Positions 34,147 through 43,561 of a stretch of DNA of 64,000 nucleotides are shown here, one piece after another. A program made the position numbers and the translations under genes. A model generated the notes under the pieces. The model was not told where the DNA came from. It worked only from the letters and a program-made list of their open reading frames with translations, and made no database searches. Each line of letters opens with the position of its first letter. Positions within the stretch are counted from its first letter, which is position 1. The DNA lies in assembly GCF_023913515.1 (NCBI RefSeq), contig NZ_CP099391.1, forward strand, positions 992,001 to 1,056,000, given 5' to 3'. Source of the stretch: Natronococcus sp. CG52. Its GTDB lineage: Archaea > Halobacteriota > Halobacteria > Halobacteriales > Natrialbaceae.

Positions 34147-34743
34147 GAGACGCGGTCACGTATTTCATCGAGACTAATACAATAATGGATTGTGACAATC
34201 CGGTACAAATGACGTTGCAATATTTCATAATACCGTTACGGCTGGTGAGAACGTTCGTTCGGATGTCGTTTCGACGACCGTCCGAGACTCGGACCGCGCA
34301 CTCGCCACCTACGACGCCGTCGGCCGGGTACCGACCGGTGAGACGATCGAGGACGCACTGTGTCAGACAGAGTGAAACCGAATCCAAACGGATTCCAGCA
34401 GGACGTCGAGGACCCGTCCGGTCGGCGACTCTCCGAAGGCACCGACGACTCTCGCCAGCAGGGTTGGCGACGTAACTGAACTCCGGCGGCACGAAAACTC
34501 CGTTCACTCGAACGAGACGGCGTCTCCGTCGGTGCCAAACCTTCAGGCCGATTTTCCGGCCGGTAGTCGTCCAAATCGAGTGCCTGCTGTACACCTCCGC
34601 AGTGCATCATCACGTGCCACTCGAGCGTCACATGACGTGTGCACGAGACACAGGTAACTGGACGTCGCGAGGAACTCGAGGATTTAGACCGTCAACACGA
34701 GGTAAACCCTTCAAAACCGGATCAGACTGCTACTTCTGATTCA
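34147..34743. other. Long gap upstream of the subtilase pair with a short coding-like remnant
   Basis: About 600 bases. The first 90 (34147-34240) are AT-rich and probably hold the subtilase promoter. On the plus strand, 34187-34375 reads in one frame DVAIFHNTVTAGENVRSD, VVSTTVRDSDRALATYDAVG and RVPTGETIEDALCQTE before a stop. This has haloarchaeal protein composition but no start codon, so it may be the end of a lost gene. I cannot name its family. The remainder (34376-34743) shows nothing clear. Confidence 0.4.
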
Positions 34744-34846
34744 TAGTCCCGGGCGGATTCGAACCGCCGTCATGGGCTTGCTTCCGTGACGGACTGAACC
34801 GAACACGTCCAAAGGCCCATATGATTGGCCACTACACCACGGGACT
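34744..34846 (-). tRNA. tRNA-Gln (TTG anticodon) with a 30-nt intron
   Basis: Reading the minus strand, the 5' acceptor AGTCCCG (34846-34840) pairs perfectly with CGGGACT (34751-34745), discriminator A at 34744. The T-arm is GGCGG-TTCGAAT-CCGCC. The anticodon stem TGGGC (34819-34815) pairs with GCCCA (34777-34773), with loop CTTTGG...A, anticodon TTG at 34812-34810. Thirty bases (34808-34779) interrupt the loop between positions 37 and 38, the standard archaeal intron site. Haloferax tRNA-Gln has an intron of nearly the same size. No CCA is encoded. Mature length is 73. Confidence 0.93.
34779..34808 (-). other. tRNA-Gln intron
   Basis: Thirty bases between anticodon-loop positions 37 and 38, to be removed by the archaeal tRNA splicing endonuclease. 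The flanking stems can form a bulge-helix-bulge type structure with the anticodon arm (for example CCGTCACGG inside the intron is self-complementary). Confidence 0.75.
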
Positions 34847-34881
34847 TCATTCGCTGGATAGGCCGCCGCCGCACAATAGTG

Positions 34882-35631
34882 TTACTTTTCGTGACGAGCC
34901 GTTACTGATATCGCTCCCGCTTCTGCACGCCGGTGACAGCTCCAACAGAGCGTAACAACGTTGTCAATCGTGTGCGCGTCTTCGACCCGATCGAACGACC
35001 GAACCGGCCGAATATGGTGGACGTCTGGGTTCCGATCGAGTTCCTCGGCGTCCGTTCCGCAATGCCGGCACTCGTACCCGTCTCGCTCGAGCGCTCGCCG
35101 CCGGATCCGCCACCATCGTTGACCGTATTCGATCGGTCCGCCTTCCCACTGATGGTGGTCCAGACCGACGACGTTCTCGGAGAGCCATTCGCCGTAGCAC
35201 TCGAGCGTGCAGAACACGCCGCGCTTTCGCTTCTCGATGCGAGCGGGACGAACCTCGAGGTCGGTACCGCACGATCGACACGCAACCGTGAGCCGCTCTC
35301 CCGTCTCAGCGGGGTTCTCCGGAAGCAAGCCGTCTGCCGCCGTAACGCACTCCGAACAGTAGGTACCCTGTTTGTTGGACGGGTAAAACGAGAAGGTCGT
35401 TCCACAGGATTCGCACGACGCGACTTCGATCGCATCCTTCCAGTTCCCGTTGTGTTCTCCCGCGTTCGGGTTACAGTTCTCGCAGAACGATCGGCGAGCC
35501 TTCGGATCGTAGAAGTCGGTCTGGCAACCGCTGCAGGTCCGGTTCGGGAGCGGCGCTCCGTGAACCTTTGTGTGGTGTTGTCGCATTCCCTGCTTAGTTC
35601 GGAGCGATTTGTCGCACGTGGGGCAGTCCAT
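34882..35631 (-). CDS. HNH endonuclease with N-terminal zinc fingers
   Basis: The 249-residue protein is a string of zinc modules ending in an HNH nuclease: a C2H2 finger (CPTCDKSLRTKQGMRQHHTK), three Cys4 ribbons (CSGCQTDFYDPKARRSFCEN, CESCGTTFSFYPSNKQGTYC, CRSCGTDLEVRP...CTLEC), then RRALERDGYECRHCGTDAEE and DVHHIRPVRSF...LCWSCH. HH, the later Asn (IDNVVTL) and CH are the HNH metal and catalytic residues, braced by two CxxC pairs. It is 35 bases from tRNA-Gln on the same strand. Such stand-alone HNH proteins are common in haloarchaea; target and role (mobile, repair or defence) unknown. Confidence 0.85.
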   Translation of the reverse strand: MDCPTCDKSLRTKQGMRQHHTKVHGAPLPNRTCSGCQTDFYDPKARRSFCENCNPNAGEHNGNWKDAIEVASCESCGTTFSFYPSNKQGTYCSECVTAADGLLPENPAETGERLTVACRSCGTDLEVRPARIEKRKRGVFCTLECYGEWLSENVVGLDHHQWEGGPIEYGQRWWRIRRRALERDGYECRHCGTDAEELDRNPDVHHIRPVRSFDRVEDAHTIDNVVTLCWSCHRRAEAGAISVTARHEK

Positions 35632-35755
35632 CGCCCGGTTTCGCCCCGCTATCGCATATCAAATCGCGGTCGCTACGCGCTCGAGAGAACGGTGAGACGG
35701 TTCGAGTCGACTCCGACTCGAGCCTCGCCTCGAGAAACGGAACTCGCTCCGGAGC

Positions 35756-36904
35756 CTACAGGTAGCCTTCGTCGGCCAGCCGCTCGATCCCCTCGCGGAG
35801 TCGCTCCTCGCTCGCCGCGTAGGAGATGCGAGCGTAGCCGGGCGTCCCGAACGCGCTGCCGGGAACCGTCGCAACGTGGGCGTCCTCGAGCGCGCCCTCA
35901 CACCATTCCTGATCGTCGTCGTCGACGGGCAGCATCATGTAGAACGCGCCCTCCGGGACGGCGACGTCGACCCCGTGATCCTCGAGCAGGTCGACGACCA
36001 GGTCGCGGCGCTCGCTGAACGCCTGGACCATCTGGTCGACGGCGGTGTCGGTGTTCTCGAGCGCCTCGATGCCGGCGTGCTGGACGAAATTGACGGCCGA
36101 CGAAACGGAGTGGCTGTGGAGCTTGCCGGCCTGGTCGATCAGTTCCTCGGGGCCGGCGAAGTAGCCCAGCCGCCAGCCGGTCATCGAGTACGCCTTCGAG
36201 AAGCCGTTGACCGTGATCGTCCGGTCGGCCATCCCCTCGAGCGTGCCCAGACTCGTCGGTTCGACGCCGTACGTGATCTCCTTGTAGATCTCGTCGGAGA
36301 TGACGGTCACGTCGTGTTCGACGGCGAGGTCGCGGACGCCCTCGAGCGCCTCGTCGGAGTAGACGGCGCCCGTCGGGTTCGACGGGGAGTTGACGATCAG
36401 CAGGTCGGTCTCGTCGGAGACCGCAGCCTCGAGGTCGTCGAGCGCGGGCTCGAGCTGGAAGTCGGAGTCGGAGAGATCGACGCGCGTGAGGTCGCCGCCG
36501 GCCATCTTGACCATCGCCTCGTAGGAGACCCACGCGGGATCCAAGAGAACCACTTCGTCGCCGTCCTGGACGAGCGAACTGACGATCTCGTACAGCGCTT
36601 GCTTCGCGCCGGGCGTGACGATGATCTCGTCCGTGCTGTGATCGAGACCGTCGTCGGCCAGCTTGTCGGCGATCGCCTCGCGCAGTTCGATGATGCCGGC
36701 GGAGGTCGTGTAGCCGGTGTGGCCGGCGTCCATCGCGTCCTTCCCAGCCTGAACGACGTTCTCGGGCGTCGGGAAGTCGGGTTCGCCGACGGAAAGGTCG
36801 ACGACGTCGACGCCGTCGTTCTCGAGTTCGGTCGCGAGCGCGGAGATGGCAAGCGTTGCGGACGGTTCGACTCGGGTTACGCGGTCGGTGAATTCCATCG
36901 TCAT
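35756..36904 (-). CDS. Pyridoxal-phosphate aminotransferase (aspartate aminotransferase family)
   Basis: The 382-residue fold-type I aminotransferase transfers an amino group between an amino acid and a 2-oxo acid. Landmarks: DLSVGEPDFPTPENV (substrate arm), GYTTSAGIIELREAI, NSPSNPTGAVYS, ISDEIYKEITYG, the PLP lysine in VNGFSKAYSMTGWRLGYFAG, and the Arg near the C-terminus in YARISYAAS. Aspartate is the likely amino donor, but aromatic specificity is possible. Its start overlaps the stop of ribH by 4 bases, an operon with riboflavin synthesis, which may be fortuitous metabolically. Confidence 0.93.
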   Translation of the reverse strand: MTMEFTDRVTRVEPSATLAISALATELENDGVDVVDLSVGEPDFPTPENVVQAGKDAMDAGHTGYTTSAGIIELREAIADKLADDGLDHSTDEIIVTPGAKQALYEIVSSLVQDGDEVVLLDPAWVSYEAMVKMAGGDLTRVDLSDSDFQLEPALDDLEAAVSDETDLLIVNSPSNPTGAVYSDEALEGVRDLAVEHDVTVISDEIYKEITYGVEPTSLGTLEGMADRTITVNGFSKAYSMTGWRLGYFAGPEELIDQAGKLHSHSVSSAVNFVQHAGIEALENTDTAVDQMVQAFSERRDLVVDLLEDHGVDVAVPEGAFYMMLPVDDDDQEWCEGALEDAHVATVPGSAFGTPGYARISYAASEERLREGIERLADEGYL

Positions 36905-37323
36905 TGTTGTGAATCGGGATCCGGAAGTTCGGCGACGAGATCGAGCGCGCCGTCGACGGCCGTCGCCGCGTTTTCGACGCGTTCGCGCGCTTCGGCGGCG
37001 GACATGCCGGGGCCCGTCACGCCGAGCGTCACGGGAGTGTCACGCTCGAGACTGACGTCGGAGAGCCGCTGTGCGGCGGCGTCGGTGATCACCTGATCGT
37101 GGTTGGTGTCGCCCGTGATGACCGTGCCGATGACGGCCACCGCGTCGACGTCCTCGAGGCGAGCGAGCCGGTCGGCCGCGAGCGGCGCGTCGTACGCGCC
37201 GGGGACGTGGACCGTCTCGTACACCTCGGCGCCGGCGTCGCTGGCGGCCTCGAGGGCGACGTCTTCCATCTGCTCGGTGATCGATCGGTTGAACTCCGCA
37301 ACCACCAGTCCGAGCGCGGTCAT
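36901..37323 (-). CDS. ribH: 6,7-dimethyl-8-ribityllumazine synthase
   Basis: The 140-residue enzyme condenses 5-amino-6-ribitylamino-uracil with dihydroxybutanone phosphate in riboflavin synthesis. Family blocks are visible: GLVVAEFNRSITEQM at the start, VHVPGAYDAPLAADRLA, DAVAVIGTVITGDTNHDQVI (the conserved G-x-V-I-x-G-x-T-x-H-x region) and VTLGVTGPGMSAAEA. Archaeal members are this short. It is first in an operon with the aminotransferase gene. Riboflavin also feeds F420/FAD enzymes in this window. Confidence 0.92.
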   Translation of the reverse strand: MTALGLVVAEFNRSITEQMEDVALEAASDAGAEVYETVHVPGAYDAPLAADRLARLEDVDAVAVIGTVITGDTNHDQVITDAAAQRLSDVSLERDTPVTLGVTGPGMSAAEARERVENAATAVDGALDLVAELPDPDSQQ

Positions 37324-37446
37324 ACGCGAGCCGTGGTCTGGGTGAGTAAAAGAGGTACCGTTCTCACGTGACCGATCCGGTAGCTGATTCCGGTCGTGCT
37401 GCGATCGATCGTAGCCGGATACGACACGTGGGCACCGAGATCACCA

Positions 37447-37467
37447 CGAAAGCCCCTGACTTTCGTA
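37447..37467. repeat. Hairpin in the ribH-purK intergenic region
   Basis: Inverted repeat ACGAAAG - CCCCTGA - CTTTCGT: perfect 7-base arms with a 7-base loop, midway between the divergent ribH and purK genes. It could be an operator for purine genes or a transcript hairpin; sequence alone does not tell. Confidence 0.4.
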
Positions 37468-37572
37468 GTGTTCTCGATTGTGCTCAAATTCAAACCACCG
37501 GTTCCAGATAGTGAGCACGATCGTGACGTAAAGTGAGAACCCTTAAACGAGCCCGAGGCGAACGAGCGCGCA

Positions 37573-38736
37573 ATGACGACGTTGCAGACGCCAGGACCGA
37601 CGCTCGGCGTAGTCGGCGGAGGACAGCTGGGACGGATGGTCGCCGAGGCGGCGGCGCCGCTCGGTGTCGAGATAGTCGTGCTCGACCCGACGCCGGACTG
37701 CCCGGCCGCACCCGTCGCTCGCGACCAGATAGTCGCGGACTTCGACGACGAGGCCGGCATTCGAGAACTCGCCGCGCGGGCCGACGCGCTCACCTTCGAG
37801 ATCGAACTGGCCGACCAGGACGTCCTCGAGCGCGTCAGTGAGGACTCGGGGACGCCGGTTCACCCCGATCCGTCGACGCTCCAGACGATCCACGACAAAC
37901 TCGTCCAGAAGCGGGCGCTCGAGGACGCCGGCGTCCCGGTACCGCCGTTCCGTGCGGTCGAGGACGCCGACGACGTCCGGGAGGCGATCGACGACTACGG
38001 CGCGCCGGTGATGCTCAAGGCTCGCACCGGCGGCTACGACGGGCGCGGGAATGTCCCCGTCGAGTCGGTCGACGACGCCGAGGACGCCCTCGAGTCGGTC
38101 GCCGGCCCCGCGATGGTCGAATCGTTCGTCGACTTCGAGCGCGAGGTGTCGGTGATCGCGGTGAAGGGCTACGGCGAGACTGCCACGTTTCCGATCGGCG
38201 AGAACGTCCACGAGGACGAGATCCTGCGGGAGACGATCGTTCCCGCGGGCTCGAGCGAGGCCGTCGAAGAACGTGCACGGGGGGTCGCGAGCGACGTGCT
38301 CGAGGTGATGAACGGCCGCGGAGTCTACGGCATCGAACTCTTCGAAACGCCGGGCGGTGACGTACTGCTCAACGAGATCGCGCCGCGGCCGCACAACTCC
38401 GGCCACTGGACGATCGAGGGCGCACACAGCTCCCAGTTCGAACAGCACGTTCGAGCGGTTCTGGGGTGGCCGCTCGCCTCGACGGAACTCCGCTCGCCGA
38501 CCGTGTCGGTGAACCTGCTCGGCGACGTCGAGGAGACCCAGAAGGCAGCGCTCCGGGATATCGACCGAATCCTCGAGACGCCCGCCGCCCACCTCCACTG
38601 GTACGGAAAGCGGCAGGTGCGCCCCTTGCGGAAGATGGGGCACGTCACGCTGTCGGCCCGCGACGGTGAGACGACCGACGAACTGCTCGAGGCCGCCCGC
38701 GATCTTGAGCGGTCCGTCACGTTCACGTCGGAGTGA
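37573..38736 (+). CDS. purK: 5-(carboxyamino)imidazole ribonucleotide synthase
   Basis: The 387-residue ATP-grasp enzyme carboxylates AIR to N5-CAIR in purine synthesis. Landmarks: LGVVGGGQLGRMVAEAAAPL, then LTFEIELADQDVL, IHDKLVQKRALEDAGVPVPP, the grasp region LKARTGGYDGRGNVPVES, and VLLNEIAPRPHNSGHWTIEG with SQFEQHVRAVLGWPL. A TATA-like CCTTAAAC lies about 27 bases upstream of the ATG. purE follows 15 bases later, forming the usual purK-purE pair. Confidence 0.94.
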   Translation: MTTLQTPGPTLGVVGGGQLGRMVAEAAAPLGVEIVVLDPTPDCPAAPVARDQIVADFDDEAGIRELAARADALTFEIELADQDVLERVSEDSGTPVHPDPSTLQTIHDKLVQKRALEDAGVPVPPFRAVEDADDVREAIDDYGAPVMLKARTGGYDGRGNVPVESVDDAEDALESVAGPAMVESFVDFEREVSVIAVKGYGETATFPIGENVHEDEILRETIVPAGSSEAVEERARGVASDVLEVMNGRGVYGIELFETPGGDVLLNEIAPRPHNSGHWTIEGAHSSQFEQHVRAVLGWPLASTELRSPTVSVNLLGDVEETQKAALRDIDRILETPAAHLHWYGKRQVRPLRKMGHVTLSARDGETTDELLEAARDLERSVTFTSE

Positions 38737-38751
38737 GATCGACTGACTACT

Positions 38752-39384
38752 ATGAGTGACAGCGTGTCAGACCTGATCGACCGATTGCACCGCGAGGCCG
38801 AGCAGGACCGACCCGACGCGGAGACCCCCGACGTGGGCATCGTGATGGGCAGCGACTCGGATCTCGAGACCATGTCCACCGGCGGCCGTCGCCCCGGCGC
38901 CTACGACGCGTTCGTCGACGAACTCGGTTTCGAGGAACAGACCGAGTACGAGAATCCGCCCGAATCCCGGTTCACCTTCGAGACCTACGTCACCTCGGCC
39001 CACCGGACGCCGGACCTGATGACGGCGTACGCCGAGACGGCGGAGGAGCGCGGACTCGAGGTGATTATCGCCGGCGCCGGCGGCAAGTCCGCGGACCTGC
39101 CGAACATGACGGCCTCGATCGCCTACCCGCTCCCGGTGATCGGCGTCCCCGTCCAGGAGAAGTCCGTCGACAGCGTCATCGGGATGCCGACCGGCGCGCC
39201 GCTGGTCGCCGTCGACGCGGGCAAGTCGTTCAACGCGGCGCTCTCCGCGGCCCAGATCCTCGCCCGACAGCACGAGGCCGTCCGAGAGCGACTCCTCGAG
39301 TACCACGAGGGGCTGCAGGAGGAAGTCGGCCGGGTCTCTCGAGCGCTCCACGACGAGGGAACGCCGTCGTTCTCGAGCGAGTGA
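38752..39384 (+). CDS. purE: N5-carboxyaminoimidazole ribonucleotide mutase
   Basis: PurE converts N5-CAIR to CAIR. Conserved blocks: GIVMGSDSDLETMSTG (phosphate loop), YVTSAHRTPDLMTAYAETAE (catalytic His), EVIIAGAGGKSADLPNMTAS, VIGVPVQ and SVIGMPTGAPLVAVDAGKSF. At 210 residues it is longer than the bacterial 160-170: about 30 N-terminal residues, an insertion of roughly 25 residues after GSDSD (RRPGAYDAFVDELGFEEQTE and following), and a 25-residue tail. The insertion interrupts the helix that follows the phosphate loop. Similar insertions are, as far as I recall, a haloarchaeal trait. It is co-transcribed with purK. Confidence 0.93.
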   Translation: MSDSVSDLIDRLHREAEQDRPDAETPDVGIVMGSDSDLETMSTGGRRPGAYDAFVDELGFEEQTEYENPPESRFTFETYVTSAHRTPDLMTAYAETAEERGLEVIIAGAGGKSADLPNMTASIAYPLPVIGVPVQEKSVDSVIGMPTGAPLVAVDAGKSFNAALSAAQILARQHEAVRERLLEYHEGLQEEVGRVSRALHDEGTPSFSSE

Positions 39385-39425
39385 GAGTCGGGGATGCGGA
39401 CCGGTCATCTCGTGTACAGCGATGA

Positions 39426-39461
39426 TTCGAACGGTGAACGGTCTTCGAATCGTGAACGGTC
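39426..39461. repeat. Tandem 18-base direct repeat between purE and the nuo operon
   Basis: Two adjacent 18-base units, TTCGAACGGTGAACGGTC (39426-39443) and TTCGAATCGTGAACGGTC (39444-39461), differ at 2 positions. Each also contains GTGAACGGT. The pair lies about 250 bases upstream of nuoA in an otherwise empty 325-base gap (39385-39709). It may be a regulator-binding array or a chance duplication. Nothing else was seen in the gap except a TATA-like box near nuoA. Confidence 0.45.
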
Positions 39462-39670
39462 ACGCGAGCGATCGGTGGTCGGCCGTCAACGGGCTGTATC
39501 CCGATTCCTGCCGTCCGTTCGCCGGATTCTGACCGGAGCGTAACTGAACGGTAACCCGTTCTTTACGGACAGATCGGCCAGCGATAGCCGTCCGAGATCA
39601 TTCGACCAGGATCTACGGCTACGAAAACGGACGCTGATGCTCCTATCGGCCGAAACTCGAAGAATCAACC

Positions 39671-39677
39671 CTTATAT
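39671..39677 (+). promoter_or_regulatory. TATA-like box of the complex I operon
   Basis: CTTATAT lies 33-39 bases upstream of the chosen nuoA ATG at 39710, giving a transcription start just before the gene with a leader of about ten bases. No other promoter-like sequence is close to the start. Confidence 0.5.
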
Positions 39678-39709
39678 GGATGCGGTTTGAACCACCGAAC
39701 GTTACGGAG

Positions 39710-40123
39710 ATGAATGATTGGATCGCTATCGGAGCGCTCGCGCTCGTGGGATTGTTGATACCGCTCGGGATGATGGCGGTATCGTACCTCCTGCGTCCGA
39801 GCGTCCCCGAAACGAGCAAACGTGCCACCTACGAGAGTGGCGAAGTTCCGACCGGCGGAACGCGCATCCGGTTCAATATCCAGTACTACATGGTTGCGCT
39901 TCTGTTCCTCGTCTTCGACATCGAGACCGTCCTGCTGTTTCCGTGGGCGGTCGTCTACCAGGATGCGCTCGCCGCGGAGGAGTACGGCCTGATCCACGCG
40001 CTCGGGCCGATGCTGCTGTTCGTCGCAATCCTGCTGGTCGGACTCGCCTGGGCGTGGCGCAACGGTGCAGTAGAGTGGGCCCAGACGCCGCGGCAGGTCG
40101 ACGCCGGAGCTGATCGACCATGA
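39710..40123 (+). CDS. nuoA: NADH-quinone oxidoreductase-like complex I, subunit A
   Basis: The 137-residue membrane subunit has three helices: WIAIGALALVGLLIPLGMMA, ALLFLVFDIETVLLFPWAVV and MLLFVAILLVGLAWAW. The loop KRATYESGEVPTGGTRIRFN carries the conserved E-S/C-G motif and FDIE is invariant in NuoA. The ATG at 39710 is preferred to the upstream ATG at 39680 because homology starts there. First gene of the operon; its stop overlaps the nuoB start by 4 bases. Confidence 0.94.
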   Translation: MNDWIAIGALALVGLLIPLGMMAVSYLLRPSVPETSKRATYESGEVPTGGTRIRFNIQYYMVALLFLVFDIETVLLFPWAVVYQDALAAEEYGLIHALGPMLLFVAILLVGLAWAWRNGAVEWAQTPRQVDAGADRP

Positions 40124-40827
40124 GTAGTGACAAACCACGGCAAGATATCTACGAGAGTACAGCCCCGTCGACCGGTACCCGGGAATCGCGGATGGGTGCC
40201 GGCCCCGACGACCGTTTCAACTCGAAACTTCGCGAGGCGTTCGGCTCGTCGCCGTTCATTCTCACGAAGTTCGACAAGTTCATGAACTGGGTGCGGGGGA
40301 ACTCGATGTTCATGCTGCAGTTCGGGATCGCCTGCTGCAGCATCGAGATGATCCACACCTACGCGATCAAACACGACCTGGACCGCTTCGGCGCGGGCGT
40401 CCCGCGCGCGTCGCCGCGACAGGCTGACGTGATGATCGTTCCCGGAACGATCGTTTCGAAGTTCGGACCCCGAATGAAGCGCGTCTACGACCAGATGCCC
40501 GAACCGAAGTTCGTCGTCGGGATGGGATCGTGTACGATCTCCGGCGGCCCGTTCCAGGAAGGGTACAACGTCGTCAAGGGCGCCGAGGAGATCATCCCGA
40601 TCGACATCCACGTCCCCGGCTGCCCGCCGCGACCGGAGGCGCTCATCTACGGCGTCGCCAAACTGCAAGAGCGGATCCGAAACGGCGAGACCTCTCCCGT
40701 CGTGGTCAAACCCTACGAACTCGAGCAGTTCGGCGACCTCCCGAAGGACGAACTCGTGCAGAAACTCGCGAACGACATCGACGAGGACGACCTCGTCATG
40801 CGCTACAACTGGGCTGATTCACCATGA
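40120..40827 (+). CDS. nuoB: Complex I subunit B
   Basis: The 235-residue subunit holds cluster N2, the last iron-sulfur centre before quinone. The four Cys ligands are seen in [11 protein letters not shown] (adjacent pair), [11 protein letters not shown] and [15 protein letters not shown]. The N-terminal 50 residues ([19 protein letters not shown]) are a haloarchaeal extension. Membrane-attachment region [17 protein letters not shown] is normal. Overlaps nuoA and nuoCD by 4 bases each. Confidence 0.95.
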   Translation: MSSDKPRQDIYESTAPSTGTRESRMGAGPDDRFNSKLREAFGSSPFILTKFDKFMNWVRGNSMFMLQFGIACCSIEMIHTYAIKHDLDRFGAGVPRASPRQADVMIVPGTIVSKFGPRMKRVYDQMPEPKFVVGMGSCTISGGPFQEGYNVVKGAEEIIPIDIHVPGCPPRPEALIYGVAKLQERIRNGETSPVVVKPYELEQFGDLPKDELVQKLANDIDEDDLVMRYNWADSP

Positions 40828-42482
40828 GCACGGGACTCGAAGAACAGGTTCCACGGACCGAGGTCACGGAGGACGAACTCGAGGCGCTGATCGGCGATCG
40901 AGCGCTCAGACGCGACGATCACCTCAACGCGCCCGGCTTCGTTATTCGGCCGGACGACGTTCAGGACGTCCTCTTCGACCTGCGAGACCGGGCGGGGTTC
41001 GACCACCTCTCCTGTCTCACCGCACAGCAGTACGAGGACCGCTACGAGTCGATCTACCACCTGAAGAAGTACAAGGACCCGACCCAGGAGGTGTCGATCG
41101 TCGTCCCGACGTCGACCGCCGACCCGGTTAGCCAGACGGCAGAGCCGGTGTTCCGGACGGCCGACTGGCACGAGCGCGAGGCGTTCGACCTGGTCGGCAT
41201 CGACTACGAGGGCCACCCCGATCCGCGGCGGATTCTCCTGCCCGAGACGTGGCAGGGCCACCCGCTCTCGCTCGACTACGACCAGGAGAAACCCCAGATC
41301 GTCACGCTCTCGGAGCACGCTAACCCGATCCAGCCCGACCACCACGACGAGGAGTCGGACACGATGTTCCTGAACGTCGGGCCGCACCACCCGGCGACCC
41401 ACGGCGTGCTCCACGTCAAGACCGTCCTCGACGGTGAGACGGTCGTCGACGTCGATCCCGACATCGGCTACCTCCACCGCTGCGAGGAGCAGATGTGCCA
41501 GCAGGGCACTTACCGCCACCAGATCATGCCCTACCCGGACCGCTGGGACTACGTTTCGGCGGGGCTGCTGAACGAGTGGGCCTACGCCCGCGCGGCCGAG
41601 GACCTCGCGGACATCGAGGTCCCGGAGTACGCCCAGATCGTCCGGACGATGGGCGCCGAACTGTGTCGGATCGCCTCCCACATGCTCGCACTCGGGACGT
41701 TCTGTCTCGACGTCTACGGCGACTTCACCGCGGTCTTCCAGTACGCGTTCCGGGACCGCGAGGTCGTCCAGGACATCCTCGAGGACCTGACGGGCCAGCG
41801 GCTGATGTTCAACTACTTCCGGCTCGGCGGGGTCGCCTGGGACCTGCCCGAACCCCGCGAGGAGTTCATCGAGAAGACGCGGGACTTCCTCGACGAACTG
41901 CCGGCGAAGATCGACGAGTACAACGACCTCGTCACCGGCAACGAGATCTTCCAGGTGCGCTGTACGGACACGGGCGTACTCGAGCCGGAAGTCGCCAAAT
42001 CCTACGGCTGTACGGGACCGGTCGCCCGCGCCTCGGGCGTCGACTACGACCTCCGCCGGGACGACCCCTACGGCTACTACGAGAACCTGGAGTGGGACGT
42101 CGTCACCCGAGACGGCTGCGACAACTACGCTCGCGTGCTCTGTCGGATGCAGGAAGTCGAGGAGTCCGCGAAGATCATCGAGCAGTGTCTCGACCTGCTC
42201 GAGGAGTGGCCCGAGGACGAGCGAACCGTCCAGGCCAACGTTCCGCGGACGCTCAAACCGGACGCCGACACGGAAGTCTACCGCGCCGTCGAAGGGGCGA
42301 AGGGCGAACTCGGGATTTACATTCGCTCGGACGGCACCGACAAACCCGGCCGGTTCAAGATCCGCAGTCCGTGTTACCACAACCTCTCGGCGCTCGAGGT
42401 GATGAGCGAGGGTGAGTACATCCCCGACCTGATCGCCTCGCTCGGTAGCCTCGACATCGTGCTCGGAGAGGTGGATCGATGA
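40824..42482 (+). CDS. nuoCD: Complex I fused subunit C/D
   Basis: The 552-residue peripheral subunit is a fusion. NuoC part (about 1-165): [41 protein letters not shown], then [17 protein letters not shown]. NuoD part (about 175-552): [65 protein letters not shown]-region replaced by [13 protein letters not shown], and [14 protein letters not shown], forming the quinone-binding surface. The nickel-binding Cys of ancestral hydrogenases are absent, as in all complex I. Fused CD is common in archaea and enterobacteria. Confidence 0.94.
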   Translation: MSTGLEEQVPRTEVTEDELEALIGDRALRRDDHLNAPGFVIRPDDVQDVLFDLRDRAGFDHLSCLTAQQYEDRYESIYHLKKYKDPTQEVSIVVPTSTADPVSQTAEPVFRTADWHEREAFDLVGIDYEGHPDPRRILLPETWQGHPLSLDYDQEKPQIVTLSEHANPIQPDHHDEESDTMFLNVGPHHPATHGVLHVKTVLDGETVVDVDPDIGYLHRCEEQMCQQGTYRHQIMPYPDRWDYVSAGLLNEWAYARAAEDLADIEVPEYAQIVRTMGAELCRIASHMLALGTFCLDVYGDFTAVFQYAFRDREVVQDILEDLTGQRLMFNYFRLGGVAWDLPEPREEFIEKTRDFLDELPAKIDEYNDLVTGNEIFQVRCTDTGVLEPEVAKSYGCTGPVARASGVDYDLRRDDPYGYYENLEWDVVTRDGCDNYARVLCRMQEVEESAKIIEQCLDLLEEWPEDERTVQANVPRTLKPDADTEVYRAVEGAKGELGIYIRSDGTDKPGRFKIRSPCYHNLSALEVMSEGEYIPDLIASLGSLDIVLGEVDR

Positions 42483-43561
42483 TCGAGGTGCCACTGCAGA
42501 CCAGCGACACCGTCTTGCTCCCCGAGCGGATCGGCGAGCTAACCGGGCTGGATCAGTTCGGTATGGCCGGCGAACTGCTCGCGACGTTTCTCGCCGCGTT
42601 CGTCGTCGGAAACCTGATGCTGGCGATGACCGGCGTCGCCGGCCCGTGGGCGAAACGGAAGATCACCGCCGCGTTCACGGACCGAATCGCGGTCAACCGA
42701 CTCGGGCCGGCCGGCCTGCTGATCATCGTCGCCGACTCGGTTCGACTGCTCTCCAAGGAGATCATCATCCCCGAGAACGCCGACCGACCGGCCTACGACC
42801 TCGCGCCGATCGTCGTCGCGTCGTCGGCGCTGCTCGGCTTCGCCGTTATCCCCATGGGCAGCGGAATCCACCTCGCCGATCCCGAGGTCGGCCTGGCGTT
42901 CGTCTTCGCCGTCGCCGGCATCGCGAGTATCGGCCTGGTGATGGCCGGCTACGCCTCCGCGAACAAGTACTCGATGCTCGGCGGGCTGCGGGCGGTCGCA
43001 CAGAACATCGCCTACGAGATTCCGCTCGTCATCACGGGGATGTCGGTCGTCATCTTCGCCGGCTCCCTGCGGATGAGCGAGATCGTCGCCGTACAGAACC
43101 AGACGCTCGTCGACCTCGGACTCGTGACGATCCCGGCGTGGTTCGCGATCGTCAACCCGTTCGCGTTCGTGCTGTTCCTGCTGGCGAACTTCGCGGAGGT
43201 CGGCCGGAACCCCTTCGACACGCCCGAGGCGCCGACCGAGATCATCGCGGGCTACCAGACCGAGTACTCGAGCGTCTACTTCGTGTTGATCTACCTCGGC
43301 GAGTTCCTGCACATTTTCCTCGGCGGGGCGATCATCGCGACGATCTTCCTCGGCGGCCCGGCCGGCCCGGGTCCGGCGGAGATCGGCATCGTCTGGTTCC
43401 TCGTCAAGATCTGGGGCGTATTCTTGCTGACCCAGTGGCTCCGCTCGGCGGTGCCCCGGGTCCGCATCGATCAGCTGATCGAGATCGGCTGGAAGGGACT
43501 GCTCGTCCTCGCGTTCGCGAACCTCATCCTGACCGCAGTAATCGTGGGGGTAATAGCATGA
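42479..43561 (+). CDS. nuoH: Complex I subunit H
   Basis: The 360-residue membrane subunit links the hydrophilic arm and proton pumps and lines the quinone channel. It has about eight helices and the family signatures [60 protein letters not shown] and [20 protein letters not shown]. Overlaps both neighbours by 4 bases. Confidence 0.95.
   Translation: MIEVPLQTSDTVLLPERIGELTGLDQFGMAGELLATFLAAFVVGNLMLAMTGVAGPWAKRKITAAFTDRIAVNRLGPAGLLIIVADSVRLLSKEIIIPENADRPAYDLAPIVVASSALLGFAVIPMGSGIHLADPEVGLAFVFAVAGIASIGLVMAGYASANKYSMLGGLRAVAQNIAYEIPLVITGMSVVIFAGSLRMSEIVAVQNQTLVDLGLVTIPAWFAIVNPFAFVLFLLANFAEVGRNPFDTPEAPTEIIAGYQTEYSSVYFVLIYLGEFLHIFLGGAIIATIFLGGPAGPGPAEIGIVWFLVKIWGVFLLTQWLRSAVPRVRIDQLIEIGWKGLLVLAFANLILTAVIVGVIA

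Noticed and set aside
40803-42494. 563-codon open frame antisense to nuoCD
   Set aside because: It is a shadow of the real gene in GC-rich DNA: the product is repetitive in Val, Asp, Arg and Leu and has no fold signature, while the plus strand is an unmistakable NuoCD.
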